Origin: Armatimonadota bacterium
GTDB taxonomy: Bacteria > Armatimonadota > Fimbriimonadia > Fimbriimonadales > Fimbriimonadaceae
DNA: 64,000 nt
Direction: 5' to 3'
NCBI GenBank assembly: GCA_025360125.1
Contig: JANYCU010000053.1
Location: 1 to 64,000, forward strand
The stretch's first letter is position 1, and every line of letters begins with the position of its first letter. The notes beneath the pieces were generated by a model that saw nothing but the letters and a program-made list of their open reading frames with translations, did no database searches and was not told the DNA's origin. Positions 54,284 to 64,000 of the stretch are shown here, one piece after another. A program made the translations under genes and the position numbers.

Positions 54284-55915
54284 ATGGGGATTATTCCGTT
54301 ATTTTTTGCGACAACGTTGGTTTCACAAATTCAATCGGACGTTATTGTCAAGCCGAAAGTTATTTCGGTATCGATGTTTAAGAATGGCTATGCATTCGTG
54401 ACGAGAGAAATCGCAATCACTGACAATACGGCGAAAGTCGTCGAAGTTCCGGTGACGTCGCTTGGCAGTTTGTGGTTCTGGACAAATGAAGGCCAGGTCG
54501 ACTCAGTGACCGGAATGGAGGATAAGTCCCAGGCAACTCAAAGAATTCCATTCTCAACTGACGAGGAGCTTCTTGCAGCCAATATTGGCAAGAAGTTTCA
54601 GTTCACGGTTCTGTACAAAGACACGAAAGATGATCGTAAGACCGACCGACATGAAAAGGTCGAAGGAATTCTCAAAACATTCGCTGGCGGGTTCCTTACC
54701 GTTGAGACCGCCGACGGAACTGCCATCATTCGGCAAGAAAAATTGGAATCAATTGTTGCGAAAGACCCTGCCGTAGTTCTTTCCCGGGAAAGCAAATACG
54801 ACGTGAATTCCCACTACTATCGCATCGTCACCAAAAACAACGCTAAGAGTGTGATGATGATGTCGCTAGAGCGCGGCATGACCTGGGCCCCTGGCTACGC
54901 CATCGACTTATCCTCACCCGACAAGTTGGTATTCACCGCGAAATCAACCGTCTTGAATGATTTGCTCGACTTTGAAAACGCCAAACTTCGGCTCATCACA
55001 GGTTTTCCCAACATTCAATTCCAAAACATTTTGGATCCCCTCACGTCGGGAATGTCGGTCGATGACTGGTTGCGGTCGATCTCAGGTGGTGTTCCCGGCG
55101 GCTTCGGTAACGGTGGAGGCGGAATGGGAGGACAGTCCAGGGGCGGTGAAGTCACTCGAAAGGCAGCGGCGGGAACTATGCTGTCGGGCGGGGCAGGAGT
55201 CGTTCCAGATACAATCGATCACATTTCGTATGATCCCACCGACAACAGCCTTATAGTACGAGGAGTCGACGGTCAAACCATTAATTCAAAAGGCGAGCAA
55301 CTCGAAGACCTCTTCTTCTATGACCTGGAAAAGGTTTCGCTCAAAAGGGGATCGCGAAGCTACCAATACTTGTACCAATTCGAAACGCCCTACAAGCGAA
55401 CTTACTCGTGGGACGGCTCAAAAGGCAGTCCGATCTTCAACAAAATCAAGTTCAAGAACATGACGGGTAAGCCGATCTCGACTGCCGCCGCGTCGATGTT
55501 TAAGAAAGGCGAAGTTGTGGGCCAAGGAATGATGAACTACACTGCGGCGAACACTGAAGCCGAGCTGACGGTTAGCCGCTCTCTCGATTTTCGAACCGAT
55601 TCGAATACCGACCTGATCGACCGAGCTGTTGGGGCGATTAAGGATAAGAAGGGTGTCGCGACGATGGACCTCATCACGTACGAGACCGACCTCGAAGTAG
55701 AGAATCCGAAAGAGGAAGCCGTTACGTTCCAAATCAAGTTCCCGGTCATGGGCGAGGTCGTTAAGACCGAGCCGAAGGCTGAGATTGAGATCGTCAAGAC
55801 CGGAATTCGAGGTCAAAATCCCACCAATACGTTGAAGTGGGAATTCAAACTCGAGGCCGGAAAGACGTCAAAATTCACGGTCCGGTACAAGGTATACGTG
55901 CCGACTGGCCAGTAG
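54284..55915 (+). CDS. secreted protein, DUF4139-like, tandem paralogue 1
   Basis: A 543-residue protein with a short N-terminal signal-like segment (about 1-16). The N-terminal domain has [15 protein letters not shown] and [14 protein letters not shown]. The middle has [20 protein letters not shown], which recalls the W-x-P-x-Y motif of DUF4139/mucoidy-inhibitor-A-like proteins. Residues about 265-305 are a Gly-rich loop, and the C-terminus is strand-rich with [12 protein letters not shown]. The next gene is a paralogue. The role is unknown; an envelope location is inferred from the signal. Confidence 0.75.
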   Translation: MGIIPLFFATTLVSQIQSDVIVKPKVISVSMFKNGYAFVTREIAITDNTAKVVEVPVTSLGSLWFWTNEGQVDSVTGMEDKSQATQRIPFSTDEELLAANIGKKFQFTVLYKDTKDDRKTDRHEKVEGILKTFAGGFLTVETADGTAIIRQEKLESIVAKDPAVVLSRESKYDVNSHYYRIVTKNNAKSVMMMSLERGMTWAPGYAIDLSSPDKLVFTAKSTVLNDLLDFENAKLRLITGFPNIQFQNILDPLTSGMSVDDWLRSISGGVPGGFGNGGGGMGGQSRGGEVTRKAAAGTMLSGGAGVVPDTIDHISYDPTDNSLIVRGVDGQTINSKGEQLEDLFFYDLEKVSLKRGSRSYQYLYQFETPYKRTYSWDGSKGSPIFNKIKFKNMTGKPISTAAASMFKKGEVVGQGMMNYTAANTEAELTVSRSLDFRTDSNTDLIDRAVGAIKDKKGVATMDLITYETDLEVENPKEEAVTFQIKFPVMGEVVKTEPKAEIEIVKTGIRGQNPTNTLKWEFKLEAGKTSKFTVRYKVYVPTGQ

Positions 55916-55930
55916 GAGCGTCCAATAACC

Positions 55931-57493
55931 ATGCTGTCAACCTTACTCAGCGGCGTGTTGCTGCTGCAAACTCCGACCAAAATGACCTCACCCGAGGTCG
56001 TTTCGGTCTCGATGTTCAAAAACGGCTTTGCGTTTGTCACGCGAAAGATCGCCGTCTCCGGCGGAGAAGCCAACATCGTCGAGGTGCCGCGGGCATCCCT
56101 CGGAACCCTTTGGTTCTGGACTCCCGAGGGTGAAATCCAAAACATTTCGACTGCCGAAGAAATCTCGAAGAAAAAGACTGAAATCAACCTCCAAAACTTT
56201 GACCAACTGGTCTCCAAGAATGTAGGCAAGACCATCTACATTGAGAGCAATACGTCGGCTCCGATTGAAGGCAAAATCAAGTCCGCCGACGGAGAAATCC
56301 TTGCCCTTGAAACCGCAAACGGCACCGTCGTCATCCAAAAGAGCCAGATCAAGGTCTTAAAGACTCAAGATTCCGCTTTCGTTTGGAAGCAAACGGTAGA
56401 AACAACGAGCGAAGAGAAGTATTACAAGATCAAGACTGACGGAAAGGTCCACGAAGTCATGATGATGTCGCTCGAACGCGGAATCACCTGGGCGCCTGGC
56501 TATGCGGTCGACATCACAAATCCCGACAAGTTGACAATCGCGTCCAAAGCGACGGTGATGAATGATTTGGTTGACCTAAAAGGCATTCCTGCCCGGCTAA
56601 TTACGGGCTTCCCGAACATGCAGTTCAAAGACATTCTCGATCCATTTACCGCCAACATGCCGGGAGACCAGTGGCTGAATTCGCTGAGCACTGGCGGTGG
56701 CGGCATAGGATTTGGTGCTGCCCCGCGGGGCCGGGCAAACGAAATGATGTCTCAGAACGCTTACGCGCCAATGATGGATAAAGACGTGAACTGGGGTGGA
56801 AATTCCACAGGCGAGGTGGGAGGTGAGCAAATCAGTGACCTTTTCTTCTACGACTTGCCAAAACTCGACTCGAAAAAGAACTCGCGGCTCTACCAAAATC
56901 TATTCCGATTCGACGCTGAATATAAGCATATCTACACCTGGGATATCGACGATCAAGTCGATGCGAACGGAAACTACAAACCCGCTCCGCCAGTTGGGCA
57001 AGATGCCCAAGAGGTCTGGCATACGATCAAATTCAAGAATGGCGCCAAAAAGCCGCTAACAACTGCCGCCGCGACCATCTTCAATAAAGGCGAACTCATC
57101 GGGCAGACGATGATGAACTATTGCATGGCCGATGGCGATTGCGATGTGCGAATCAACAAGGCGTTGGACGTCCGCGCCGACGCCAGCGAAGAGGAAGTCG
57201 CCCGAGAACGTGGAGCGATCAAGGATCGAAATAACTATCCTCGATATGACTTGGTAACCGTCAAAGGAACCCTGTTGGTGCTGAACGGCCGTAAGGACAA
57301 AGTGCAAATGACGATCACCAAGAACTTGACGGGCGAGGTGGTTACAAGCACCGGAACCCCAGTCGTGACGAAGACCACCCGGGGCCTTCGACAGGTGAAC
57401 ACCACATCACGATTGACTTGGAAACCCGAAGTTAAAAGTGGCGACAAGTTGACCTTGGAGTACACCTACAAACTCTACGTCCCTGCAACCTAA
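55931..57493 (+). CDS. secreted protein, DUF4139-like, tandem paralogue 2
   Basis: A 520-residue protein with the same domain order as its neighbour: signal segment, [50 protein letters not shown], a shorter Gly-rich loop near 245-270, and the ending LEYTYKLYVPAT. It lies 15 bases after the first gene, so the two form an operon and the proteins may work as a pair. Functional residues cannot be identified. Confidence 0.75.
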   Translation: MLSTLLSGVLLLQTPTKMTSPEVVSVSMFKNGFAFVTRKIAVSGGEANIVEVPRASLGTLWFWTPEGEIQNISTAEEISKKKTEINLQNFDQLVSKNVGKTIYIESNTSAPIEGKIKSADGEILALETANGTVVIQKSQIKVLKTQDSAFVWKQTVETTSEEKYYKIKTDGKVHEVMMMSLERGITWAPGYAVDITNPDKLTIASKATVMNDLVDLKGIPARLITGFPNMQFKDILDPFTANMPGDQWLNSLSTGGGGIGFGAAPRGRANEMMSQNAYAPMMDKDVNWGGNSTGEVGGEQISDLFFYDLPKLDSKKNSRLYQNLFRFDAEYKHIYTWDIDDQVDANGNYKPAPPVGQDAQEVWHTIKFKNGAKKPLTTAAATIFNKGELIGQTMMNYCMADGDCDVRINKALDVRADASEEEVARERGAIKDRNNYPRYDLVTVKGTLLVLNGRKDKVQMTITKNLTGEVVTSTGTPVVTKTTRGLRQVNTTSRLTWKPEVKSGDKLTLEYTYKLYVPAT

Positions 57494-57523
57494 AATTTGT
57501 GTGGAGTTCAACGTCCTTACGCT

Positions 57524-57598
57524 GCCTCAGTAGCTCACGAACCCAAGTCTTGGAAGTAACTAGTTGCGGCAGGATGCCCGTGCATCAGCTACTGAGGC
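57524..57598. repeat. REP-like hairpin, left
   Basis: A 75 bp segment with 12 bp perfect arms GCCTCAGTAGCT (57524-57535) and AGCTACTGAGGC (57587-57598). The 51 bases inside are unlike those of the right copy apart from short stretches. It lies downstream of the transposase gene. Confidence 0.8.
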
Positions 57599-57640
57599 TA
57601 AGAAAACCACCTTGCAAAACATGTCTCGAGCAAGAACAGC

Positions 57641-58213
57641 TTATGGAAGGTAGTCGTTCAACACATGATCATAGTAGTCGCGCGCCAGTCGCAAATCCAG
57701 AGTCTCGTCCTCACTCATCATCCCGAGATTGATGAGGTTCAAACTCGACCAAACATAGTTTTCCGGCAAGTTAACCAATCCTGCTCGGACGGGATTCGCA
57801 TGAATGTAGCTGGTTTTCTGGTCGGCGACAGCCTTTGTGTGCAGCGGATTTCCCCTAAATGACGCCTGCCAGTACTTGTGTCGATTGAGAGAGTCTTGCA
57901 TGCTAGCTTGTGACAACTCCGACGGTAGCCAATACTTCCGAAGCCGAGTGACCGAATTAACCTTGATCGCCTGCACTAAGGTCGAAATCCTTTGGCGATC
58001 ATTGGGTTTGATGATCATGTGAACATGGTTGGACATCGCGACGAAGCTATAGAGCCTTGCCTGTTCCTTGACGCAGTCTCTGATCAAGGAGAGACAAAAT
58101 CTCGTTTTCATTTCATCTCGAATGAAGAGATGAGCCCAATCGAGACAGGTTGATGTCATGTACGAAAGCTGTCCGGGTTCCTTGCTGTTCACATAGTGCT
58201 TGTATTTCGGCAC
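57641..58213 (-). CDS. REP-associated tyrosine transposase (RAYT, Y1_Tnp family)
   Basis: A 190-residue single-strand DNA transposase-like protein of the IS200/IS605-related RAYT group, thought to act on REP hairpins. The HUH motif is His63-Val-His65 in AMSNHVHMII. A candidate catalytic Tyr136 lies in SYIHANPVRAGLV, the typical RAYT C-terminal motif. It starts with GTG at 58213. It appears intact, with no frame breaks. The matching hairpins on both sides make recent activity or domestication possible. Confidence 0.9.
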   Translation of the reverse strand: MPKYKHYVNSKEPGQLSYMTSTCLDWAHLFIRDEMKTRFCLSLIRDCVKEQARLYSFVAMSNHVHMIIKPNDRQRISTLVQAIKVNSVTRLRKYWLPSELSQASMQDSLNRHKYWQASFRGNPLHTKAVADQKTSYIHANPVRAGLVNLPENYVWSSLNLINLGMMSEDETLDLRLARDYYDHVLNDYLP

Positions 58214-58250
58214 AGTTTAGCAATTCTATCTGGTTCGACCAGACTCTTTA

Positions 58251-58325
58251 GCCTCAGTAGCTGAGACTTCGAAATTTGAAGGCAAGTACCATAATCAATG
58301 TCTTTGGCTTATAAGCTACTGAGGC
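58251..58325. repeat. REP-like hairpin, right
   Basis: A 75 bp segment with the same 12 bp perfect arms (58251-58262 and 58314-58325) as the left copy and exactly the same length. It lies upstream of the transposase gene and 16 bases beyond the acs stop. Confidence 0.8.
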
Positions 58326-58341
58326 AGCGAATAGCTCGGAT

Positions 58342-60321
<1,980 letters not shown>

Positions 60322-60356
60322 GGCGGTGCAAGGATTTTACCGGGTAGACGGGTTCA

Positions 60357-60510
60357 TGTGGAGTGCGCCGATTTATCGGCGCTCTGTCCTGCGGAATTTA
60401 TTCCGCTGCAAAGTTTTCCAACCAATTCACACTCCTGATGGAAAACCCTTTGTTTTTGCAGCGAGACAAGTCTCGCAGGACAAAGCGCGAATAAATTCGC
60501 ACACTCCACA
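60357..60510. repeat. inverted pair of double-hairpin repeats, units B and B'
   Basis: Unit B starts at 60357 on the plus strand: GCGCCGA/TTTA/TCGGCGC, spacer TCTGTCCT, GCGGAA/TTTA/TTCCGC. Unit B' is inverted and ends at 60510: read on the minus strand, GTGCGAA/TTTA/TTCGCGC, spacer TTTGTCCT, GCGAGA/CTTG/TCTCGC. Together they form a 154 bp imperfect palindrome between the CBM9-like gene and acs. B' begins eight bases after the CBM9-like stop, in sense orientation. Confidence 0.85.
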
Positions 60511-60518
60511 TTTGGTTT

Positions 60519-61232
60519 TTAGCCTTTCACAAACTCAACGATGCCCCATTCATGTGGCATATGCATGTCGATTTGGCTCATCGGTGACCAAACCCAGTTG
60601 TCTTCTTTCGGGCCCGGGCGCTTGACGAATTTACCGTCCGCGATGTCAACGTGCCACTCAACTCGCGAGAAGTTGATCTTCCACGTGTCGCCCGGCTTCG
60701 GTGGCGAGTCGCCTTTCGAAATCTCTTCCATCGCATGCCAGGGAATGCAGATCTCAAGGCTCCAACCCTTACATTTGGCGGACGGATCATTGATTTTGCC
60801 GTCGAGATGAACCGCCGAGCGAAGTCCCTTGATGTCCCAGCCATCGACACCGCGACCCTGCTCGCGGTAAGGACGAATCAGCAGCAAATCCCACTGGGTA
60901 TTGAACTGATTGATTTCAAGCTCAGAGTAGGCATATCCGTCACTATCCGGATCGATGAACACCTCGAAATCGTTATCGTGAAAGATCACCGAATCGCGCT
61001 CCTTCAACGTCGCCCAAAGCTGCGGCTCCTCCATTTCCGCGCCGATATAGAGTCCGTCGGCAGCCCAAAACATCTTCATCCGGGTTCGAAAGCGGGGCGT
61101 CGGCTGTTTGTCGCCTTCGATATCGACGAAGTCATCCGACCAAGCACATTCGGTCCACGGATGCTTATTCAGCTTGCCGTCGAGGTGCTTGATGCCGGGC
61201 TGATGGTGGGCTTGGTAAACGCGCGGATTCAT
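60519..61232 (-). CDS. CBM9-like carbohydrate-binding protein
   Basis: A 237-residue beta-sandwich protein of the CBM9-like group often found alone or attached to hydrolases. Typical segments are MKMFWAADGLYIGAEMEEPQ, DSVIFHDNDFEVFIDPD and WSLEICIPWHAM. There is no signal peptide. Its ATG overlaps the TAA of the secreted esterase (TAATG), so the two are translationally coupled and probably work on the same glycan or glycoconjugate. Confidence 0.88.
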   Translation of the reverse strand: MNPRVYQAHHQPGIKHLDGKLNKHPWTECAWSDDFVDIEGDKQPTPRFRTRMKMFWAADGLYIGAEMEEPQLWATLKERDSVIFHDNDFEVFIDPDSDGYAYSELEINQFNTQWDLLLIRPYREQGRGVDGWDIKGLRSAVHLDGKINDPSAKCKGWSLEICIPWHAMEEISKGDSPPKPGDTWKINFSRVEWHVDIADGKFVKRPGPKEDNWVWSPMSQIDMHMPHEWGIVEFVKG

Positions 61233-63490
61233 TACTTATCGCCTTGAAAACGAGCCATTGTTACTCCGTTCAGTCCATCCTTGAGGAAGTTCGGGTTCAA
61301 CCTTAAAATGTCGGGAAGCGATGCGCCGGACGTGAACAGAGGAACTCGATCTGCGTAAGGGTATAGCCTGTCATTTGTCGCCCCAATAATGCCAACGCCT
61401 CGTCCATTTTCAACCGCTGCCGCGAAGATAATTTCGTTTTCCGAGATCGATGCTGGATAGCCATTGTGGAAAATTGCAGCAAGTCTATTTGCTGGTAAAT
61501 CTCCATAGATCAAGAGATTTCGAGAACCGTAAAGCTTCTCATTTTTTTGGTATTCCACATCGGTAATGATGTCAACGGAGCCGTTGCCGATGTATTCCAG
61601 TTGCTCAGAGTCAAATCGAGCCTTGTTGCGAGCCCATCTGCGAACCGATTCTGAACCGCCAGTCGGTAGCACCATCGTGAGACGATTCTTAAAGATCGAT
61701 TTAAATCCGGTTACGATGGGTTGTCCCAGTATTCGATCGTTTAGCATTCCGGACAGGTTAACGACAATGGCTCCGTTAGGTTCCTCTTTCGTCGTCACGA
61801 CCTTGCCGTTTACTTCGACAGTACAAGGTCCCTTCCCGTAGAGAACACTGGAATCCAGTTCGATAGACGCAACGTTCTTGCTCTCAATCACAAACTTCCG
61901 AAGACCCGGGAAGCTCGCCGCATGCACTTCCGATAGCGTTCCCGCTTCGTCCTGAGCCATGATCTTCAGCCAATAGCACTGATTCGATGCCGCCAAATTC
62001 GGCGTTTTGAAGGTGAAATCCCGAACTTCCTTGTACTTGGGTATTCGCGCTCGGGCAAACATGTCGAAGATCGGACCGTAATCCTCGCAACCCGAGCCTG
62101 GCTCGGGATCGGTGTCATACCAGTGGCTCGCGCCTTTCTCTTCGTGCCAAAACAGCATCGGATGGTCGGCAAGTTCCTTTCGCATATTTCGAGCCTCGGT
62201 GACGGGAACGTTATCGTCCACTTCGCCATGCATGATGAAGATCGGCTTGTTGTAATAGTTCGACTTCATCGACAGGGTGTCGCTGGCAGACATCGCTCGC
62301 TTTAATACATTTCCGACTGGAGTATCGGGATAGGTGCTGCCCCCGCCATAAGACAAGAAGCTGACCCAGCCGGAACATGGCGCAATCGCGGCAAACTTGT
62401 CGGGATACAAGACTCCAAGTTGATAGGTGCCATGCCCGCCCATCGAGTGTCCGGTGAGATAGCTTTGCGACGGATCGGTTTGGTATCGCTTCTTGGCGAG
62501 CTCGAAAACTTCGAGGGCATCAATTCGGCCCATGTCTTCCCAGTCGAATCCGTATGGTCGTCGGTTGGTCGGACAAACGATATAGCCCCATGATTTTGGC
62601 TCGTAGGCGTCGGCTTGTCCCATAGCTTCGACGGATGCTCCGTGGAGCGACAAGAAAAGCGCTTGTCCGGGGCCGTCAGAGAGCGACGGATTGACGCCGT
62701 AGTACTGAACACTGCCATCGATCGAACTCACAAAAGTGCGCTTGTGCGACTGGTGCTTGTCGCGAACTCGTAACACGAGCGGCAGGGAGTCGACAACTTT
62801 TCCGCCTCGCTTTAGGTTCACCGTGTACTTTCCGTCGGCGTTGGGTCGAACCTCAAATCCAACTTTGCGAATCGATGTTCCCATGACTCGGGGGACTCGG
62901 GTGGTGACTCCACCAGCCTCAATCGAGATGTCATCCAGATCGCCAGGTGTGGCGTTTCGGACGATCATCGCCACCATCAAGTTCTCCTTTTCGCCCTTAA
63001 TGATGTCCGGCGTCGTCTGGTCGCCCGGATTAAAGCTGATGGTCTTGGCTACGTCGACGAGTTTGCCTGAGAACGAGCCTCGACCAACCGCAAAAAGGAA
63101 CGTGTTTTTGCCTTTTTTCAGTTGTACGGGCAGAGAACTATATCCCCACGAGTATGGGTCGCCCGCTCTTGGTTCGTTGTTGACGTAAACCATGGAGTCG
63201 CCTTTTGCCTCCAGAAACATCGGCTTGTCTGAAGTTGAGTTGACTTCAAAATAGGCGTAGCCCGACCCGAATTGACGACCGCCAAACGGCTTATCGGCGG
63301 TAGTCGTAACGTCATCCCATTTCGAGGGGTCTAATGTGCCCTCATAGAGCGAAGCCTCGATTGGATCGATTCGAACCGGGGTCCGAGCATTCCGCCTAGC
63401 AGTTGTGACCTTTCCGCTGAGAAAGGGAATTTCTTCAGCAAAGGCAGCAGTTGAAATCAAAAGGCAAAGAGTGGCGATACCAGCTTTCAC
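61232..63490 (-). CDS. secreted alpha/beta-hydrolase (prolyl-oligopeptidase/esterase type)
   Basis: A 752-residue secreted protein. The signal peptide covers residues 1-19 (cleavage near AFAEE). An N-terminal beta-sandwich region (about 40-250) is followed by an alpha/beta-hydrolase domain with catalytic Ser349 in GHSMGGHG, Asp425 or Asp426 in HGEVDDNVPV and His456 in GASHWYD. A C-terminal region of about 250 residues is unassigned. The GHSMGG box and order resemble the POP and feruloyl/acetyl-xylan-esterase-like group. The coupled CBM9-like gene suggests a carbohydrate ester or glycoprotein substrate. Confidence 0.87.
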   Translation of the reverse strand: MKAGIATLCLLISTAAFAEEIPFLSGKVTTARRNARTPVRIDPIEASLYEGTLDPSKWDDVTTTADKPFGGRQFGSGYAYFEVNSTSDKPMFLEAKGDSMVYVNNEPRAGDPYSWGYSSLPVQLKKGKNTFLFAVGRGSFSGKLVDVAKTISFNPGDQTTPDIIKGEKENLMVAMIVRNATPGDLDDISIEAGGVTTRVPRVMGTSIRKVGFEVRPNADGKYTVNLKRGGKVVDSLPLVLRVRDKHQSHKRTFVSSIDGSVQYYGVNPSLSDGPGQALFLSLHGASVEAMGQADAYEPKSWGYIVCPTNRRPYGFDWEDMGRIDALEVFELAKKRYQTDPSQSYLTGHSMGGHGTYQLGVLYPDKFAAIAPCSGWVSFLSYGGGSTYPDTPVGNVLKRAMSASDTLSMKSNYYNKPIFIMHGEVDDNVPVTEARNMRKELADHPMLFWHEEKGASHWYDTDPEPGSGCEDYGPIFDMFARARIPKYKEVRDFTFKTPNLAASNQCYWLKIMAQDEAGTLSEVHAASFPGLRKFVIESKNVASIELDSSVLYGKGPCTVEVNGKVVTTKEEPNGAIVVNLSGMLNDRILGQPIVTGFKSIFKNRLTMVLPTGGSESVRRWARNKARFDSEQLEYIGNGSVDIITDVEYQKNEKLYGSRNLLIYGDLPANRLAAIFHNGYPASISENEIIFAAAVENGRGVGIIGATNDRLYPYADRVPLFTSGASLPDILRLNPNFLKDGLNGVTMARFQGDK

Positions 63491-63525
63491 GAGGCGAGTT
63501 TACACCTAAAGGTGGGCAAAGAAGC

Positions 63526-63637
63526 TTTGGGAGTGCTCATGCCTGCATGAGCTTTAAACTGCAAAGCCTGCTTTGCTGAAATTTCAGCGAAGCAGGCTTC
63601 GCAGGCCAAAGCGCGAACAGGTTCGCGCAGTCCCAAA
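63526..63637. repeat. inverted pair of double-hairpin repeats, units C and C'
   Basis: A 112 bp imperfect palindrome, TTTGGGA ... TCCCAAA. Left unit: GCTCATG/CCTG/CATGAGC, 8-base spacer, GCAAAG/CCTG/CTTTGC. Right unit, read on the minus strand: GCGCGAA/CCTG/TTCGCGC, 8-base spacer, GCGAAG/CCTG/CTTCGC. The two units meet head to head at TGAAATTTCA. The right unit begins eight bases after the DinB-family stop, in sense orientation. It differs in stems and loops from A and B but keeps every length. Confidence 0.88.
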
Positions 63638-63645
63638 TGAGTTTC

Positions 63646-64000
63646 TTACTTCAAATACTCGCTTACCTGATGAAGGTGGTACAGATCGTGGCCAGTGATG
63701 AATTGCACGATCTCGAGGACCGACATCTCACCCTTGTTCGGATGAACAATCGTGTTCGACCAATCATCCTCAGCGAGGCGAAGCAGATAGTCCACCGTGT
63801 CTCGGCGTCGGTTATCAAACACTTCAAGCTCATGGTGAATATCCTTGTCCGAATACTTGTGCTCAGCCGCACGGCCATCTTCATCAAAATTCTCAACCGC
63901 CTTGCCGGGATATTCAATCGCAGTCGTGATGCGATCAAGCCAAGTTAGCTCCAAGTCAGCCAAATGCGCGACGACTTCCTTCAGCGTAAACCGGTCGCCT
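63646..64000 (-). CDS. DinB-family protein, 5' end beyond the window
   Basis: The frame stays open to the window end, so the gene is partial; about 118 residues are visible. A helical bundle with the DinB metal-site pattern is seen: a His in VAHLADLELTWLDRI near the start and GHDLYHLHQV at the C-terminus. The internal ATG at 63963 is not the true start. DinB proteins of this kind (DUF664/YfiT-like) are putative metal-dependent thiol transferases or hydrolases; the substrate is unknown. Confidence 0.87.
   Translation of the reverse strand, partial: GDRFTLKEVVAHLADLELTWLDRITTAIEYPGKAVENFDEDGRAAEHKYSDKDIHHELEVFDNRRRDTVDYLLRLAEDDWSNTIVHPNKGEMSVLEIVQFITGHDLYHLHQVSEYLK

Larger units (their letters stand above)
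57524..58325 (-). mobile_element. RAYT element with paired REP hairpins
   Basis: A REP-associated tyrosine transposase gene (57641-58213) is flanked on each side by a 75 bp segment whose ends are a perfect 12 bp inverted repeat (GCCTCAGTAGCT ... AGCTACTGAGGC). The distances from gene to hairpin are 42 and 37 bases. This is the layout of a RAYT with its cognate REP/REPIN sequences. Confidence 0.8.

Overview
The window is a gene-dense bacterial chromosome segment with about 60 protein genes, no rRNA, tRNA or CRISPR array that I can see, and roughly balanced base composition. The genes suggest a diderm, free-living heterotroph: an MsbA-like exporter, several lipoproteins with lipoboxes, a periplasmic parvulin-type isomerase, secreted hydrolases and a MoxR/DUF58/VWA cluster. 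This mix is what I would expect of Armatimonadota (Fimbriimonadia-like) or a Planctomycetes-like lineage, but no marker here fixes the phylum. That placement is inference.

Layout. 1-1100: a possible coding remnant, a small unknown protein and a tandem 131-133 bp repeat. 1.1-7.8 kb: pyrG, an acidic protein, asnS, an MsbA-like exporter and an orphan FecE-type ATPase. 7.8-10.6 kb: a tight operon of glycosyltransferase, UPF0434/Trm112-like protein, aroQ and an M24 peptidase. 11.6-12.7 kb: a pair of small unknown genes behind a 14 bp palindrome. 12.8-26.3 kb: a nine-gene minus-strand operon (secreted membrane protein, ABC exporter parts, coiled-coil protein, MoxR, DUF58, two VWA proteins), preceded on the same strand by a nitroreductase, a parvulin and a second MoxR. 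29.0-39.5 kb: a plus-strand run with an ABC exporter, three related lipoproteins, a SEDS protein, FtsK and an M28 peptidase. 39.5-47.8 kb: paired small membrane proteins, a family-10-like glycoside hydrolase, a methyltransferase/glycosyltransferase fusion, a clan GH-A hydrolase, a sugar-isomerase-like protein, a TPR protein and dUTPase. 47.8-49.9 kb: the 5-oxoprolinase operon pxpBAC. 49.9-54.2 kb: UvrA encoded as two separate genes. 54.3-57.5 kb: two tandem paralogues of DUF4139-like type. 57.5-58.3 kb: a REP-associated tyrosine transposase between two 75 bp hairpins. 58.3-64 kb: acs, a CBM9-like protein, a secreted serine esterase/peptidase and a DinB-family gene cut by the window end.

The observations most worth following are: (1) uvrA divided at the boundary between its two ATPase halves, with two small membrane-protein genes between them; (2) a family of about 55 bp double-hairpin repeats, five units in three places, whose stems vary but always pair, whose loops are always four bases (YYTR), and which begin 8-11 bases after a stop codon; (3) the RAYT element with symmetrical 75 bp hairpins; (4) a gene in the MoxR operon interrupted by an in-frame UGA in a leaky UGA-C context; (5) a one-base frameshift at a homopolymer in one of the genes lying between the uvrA halves.
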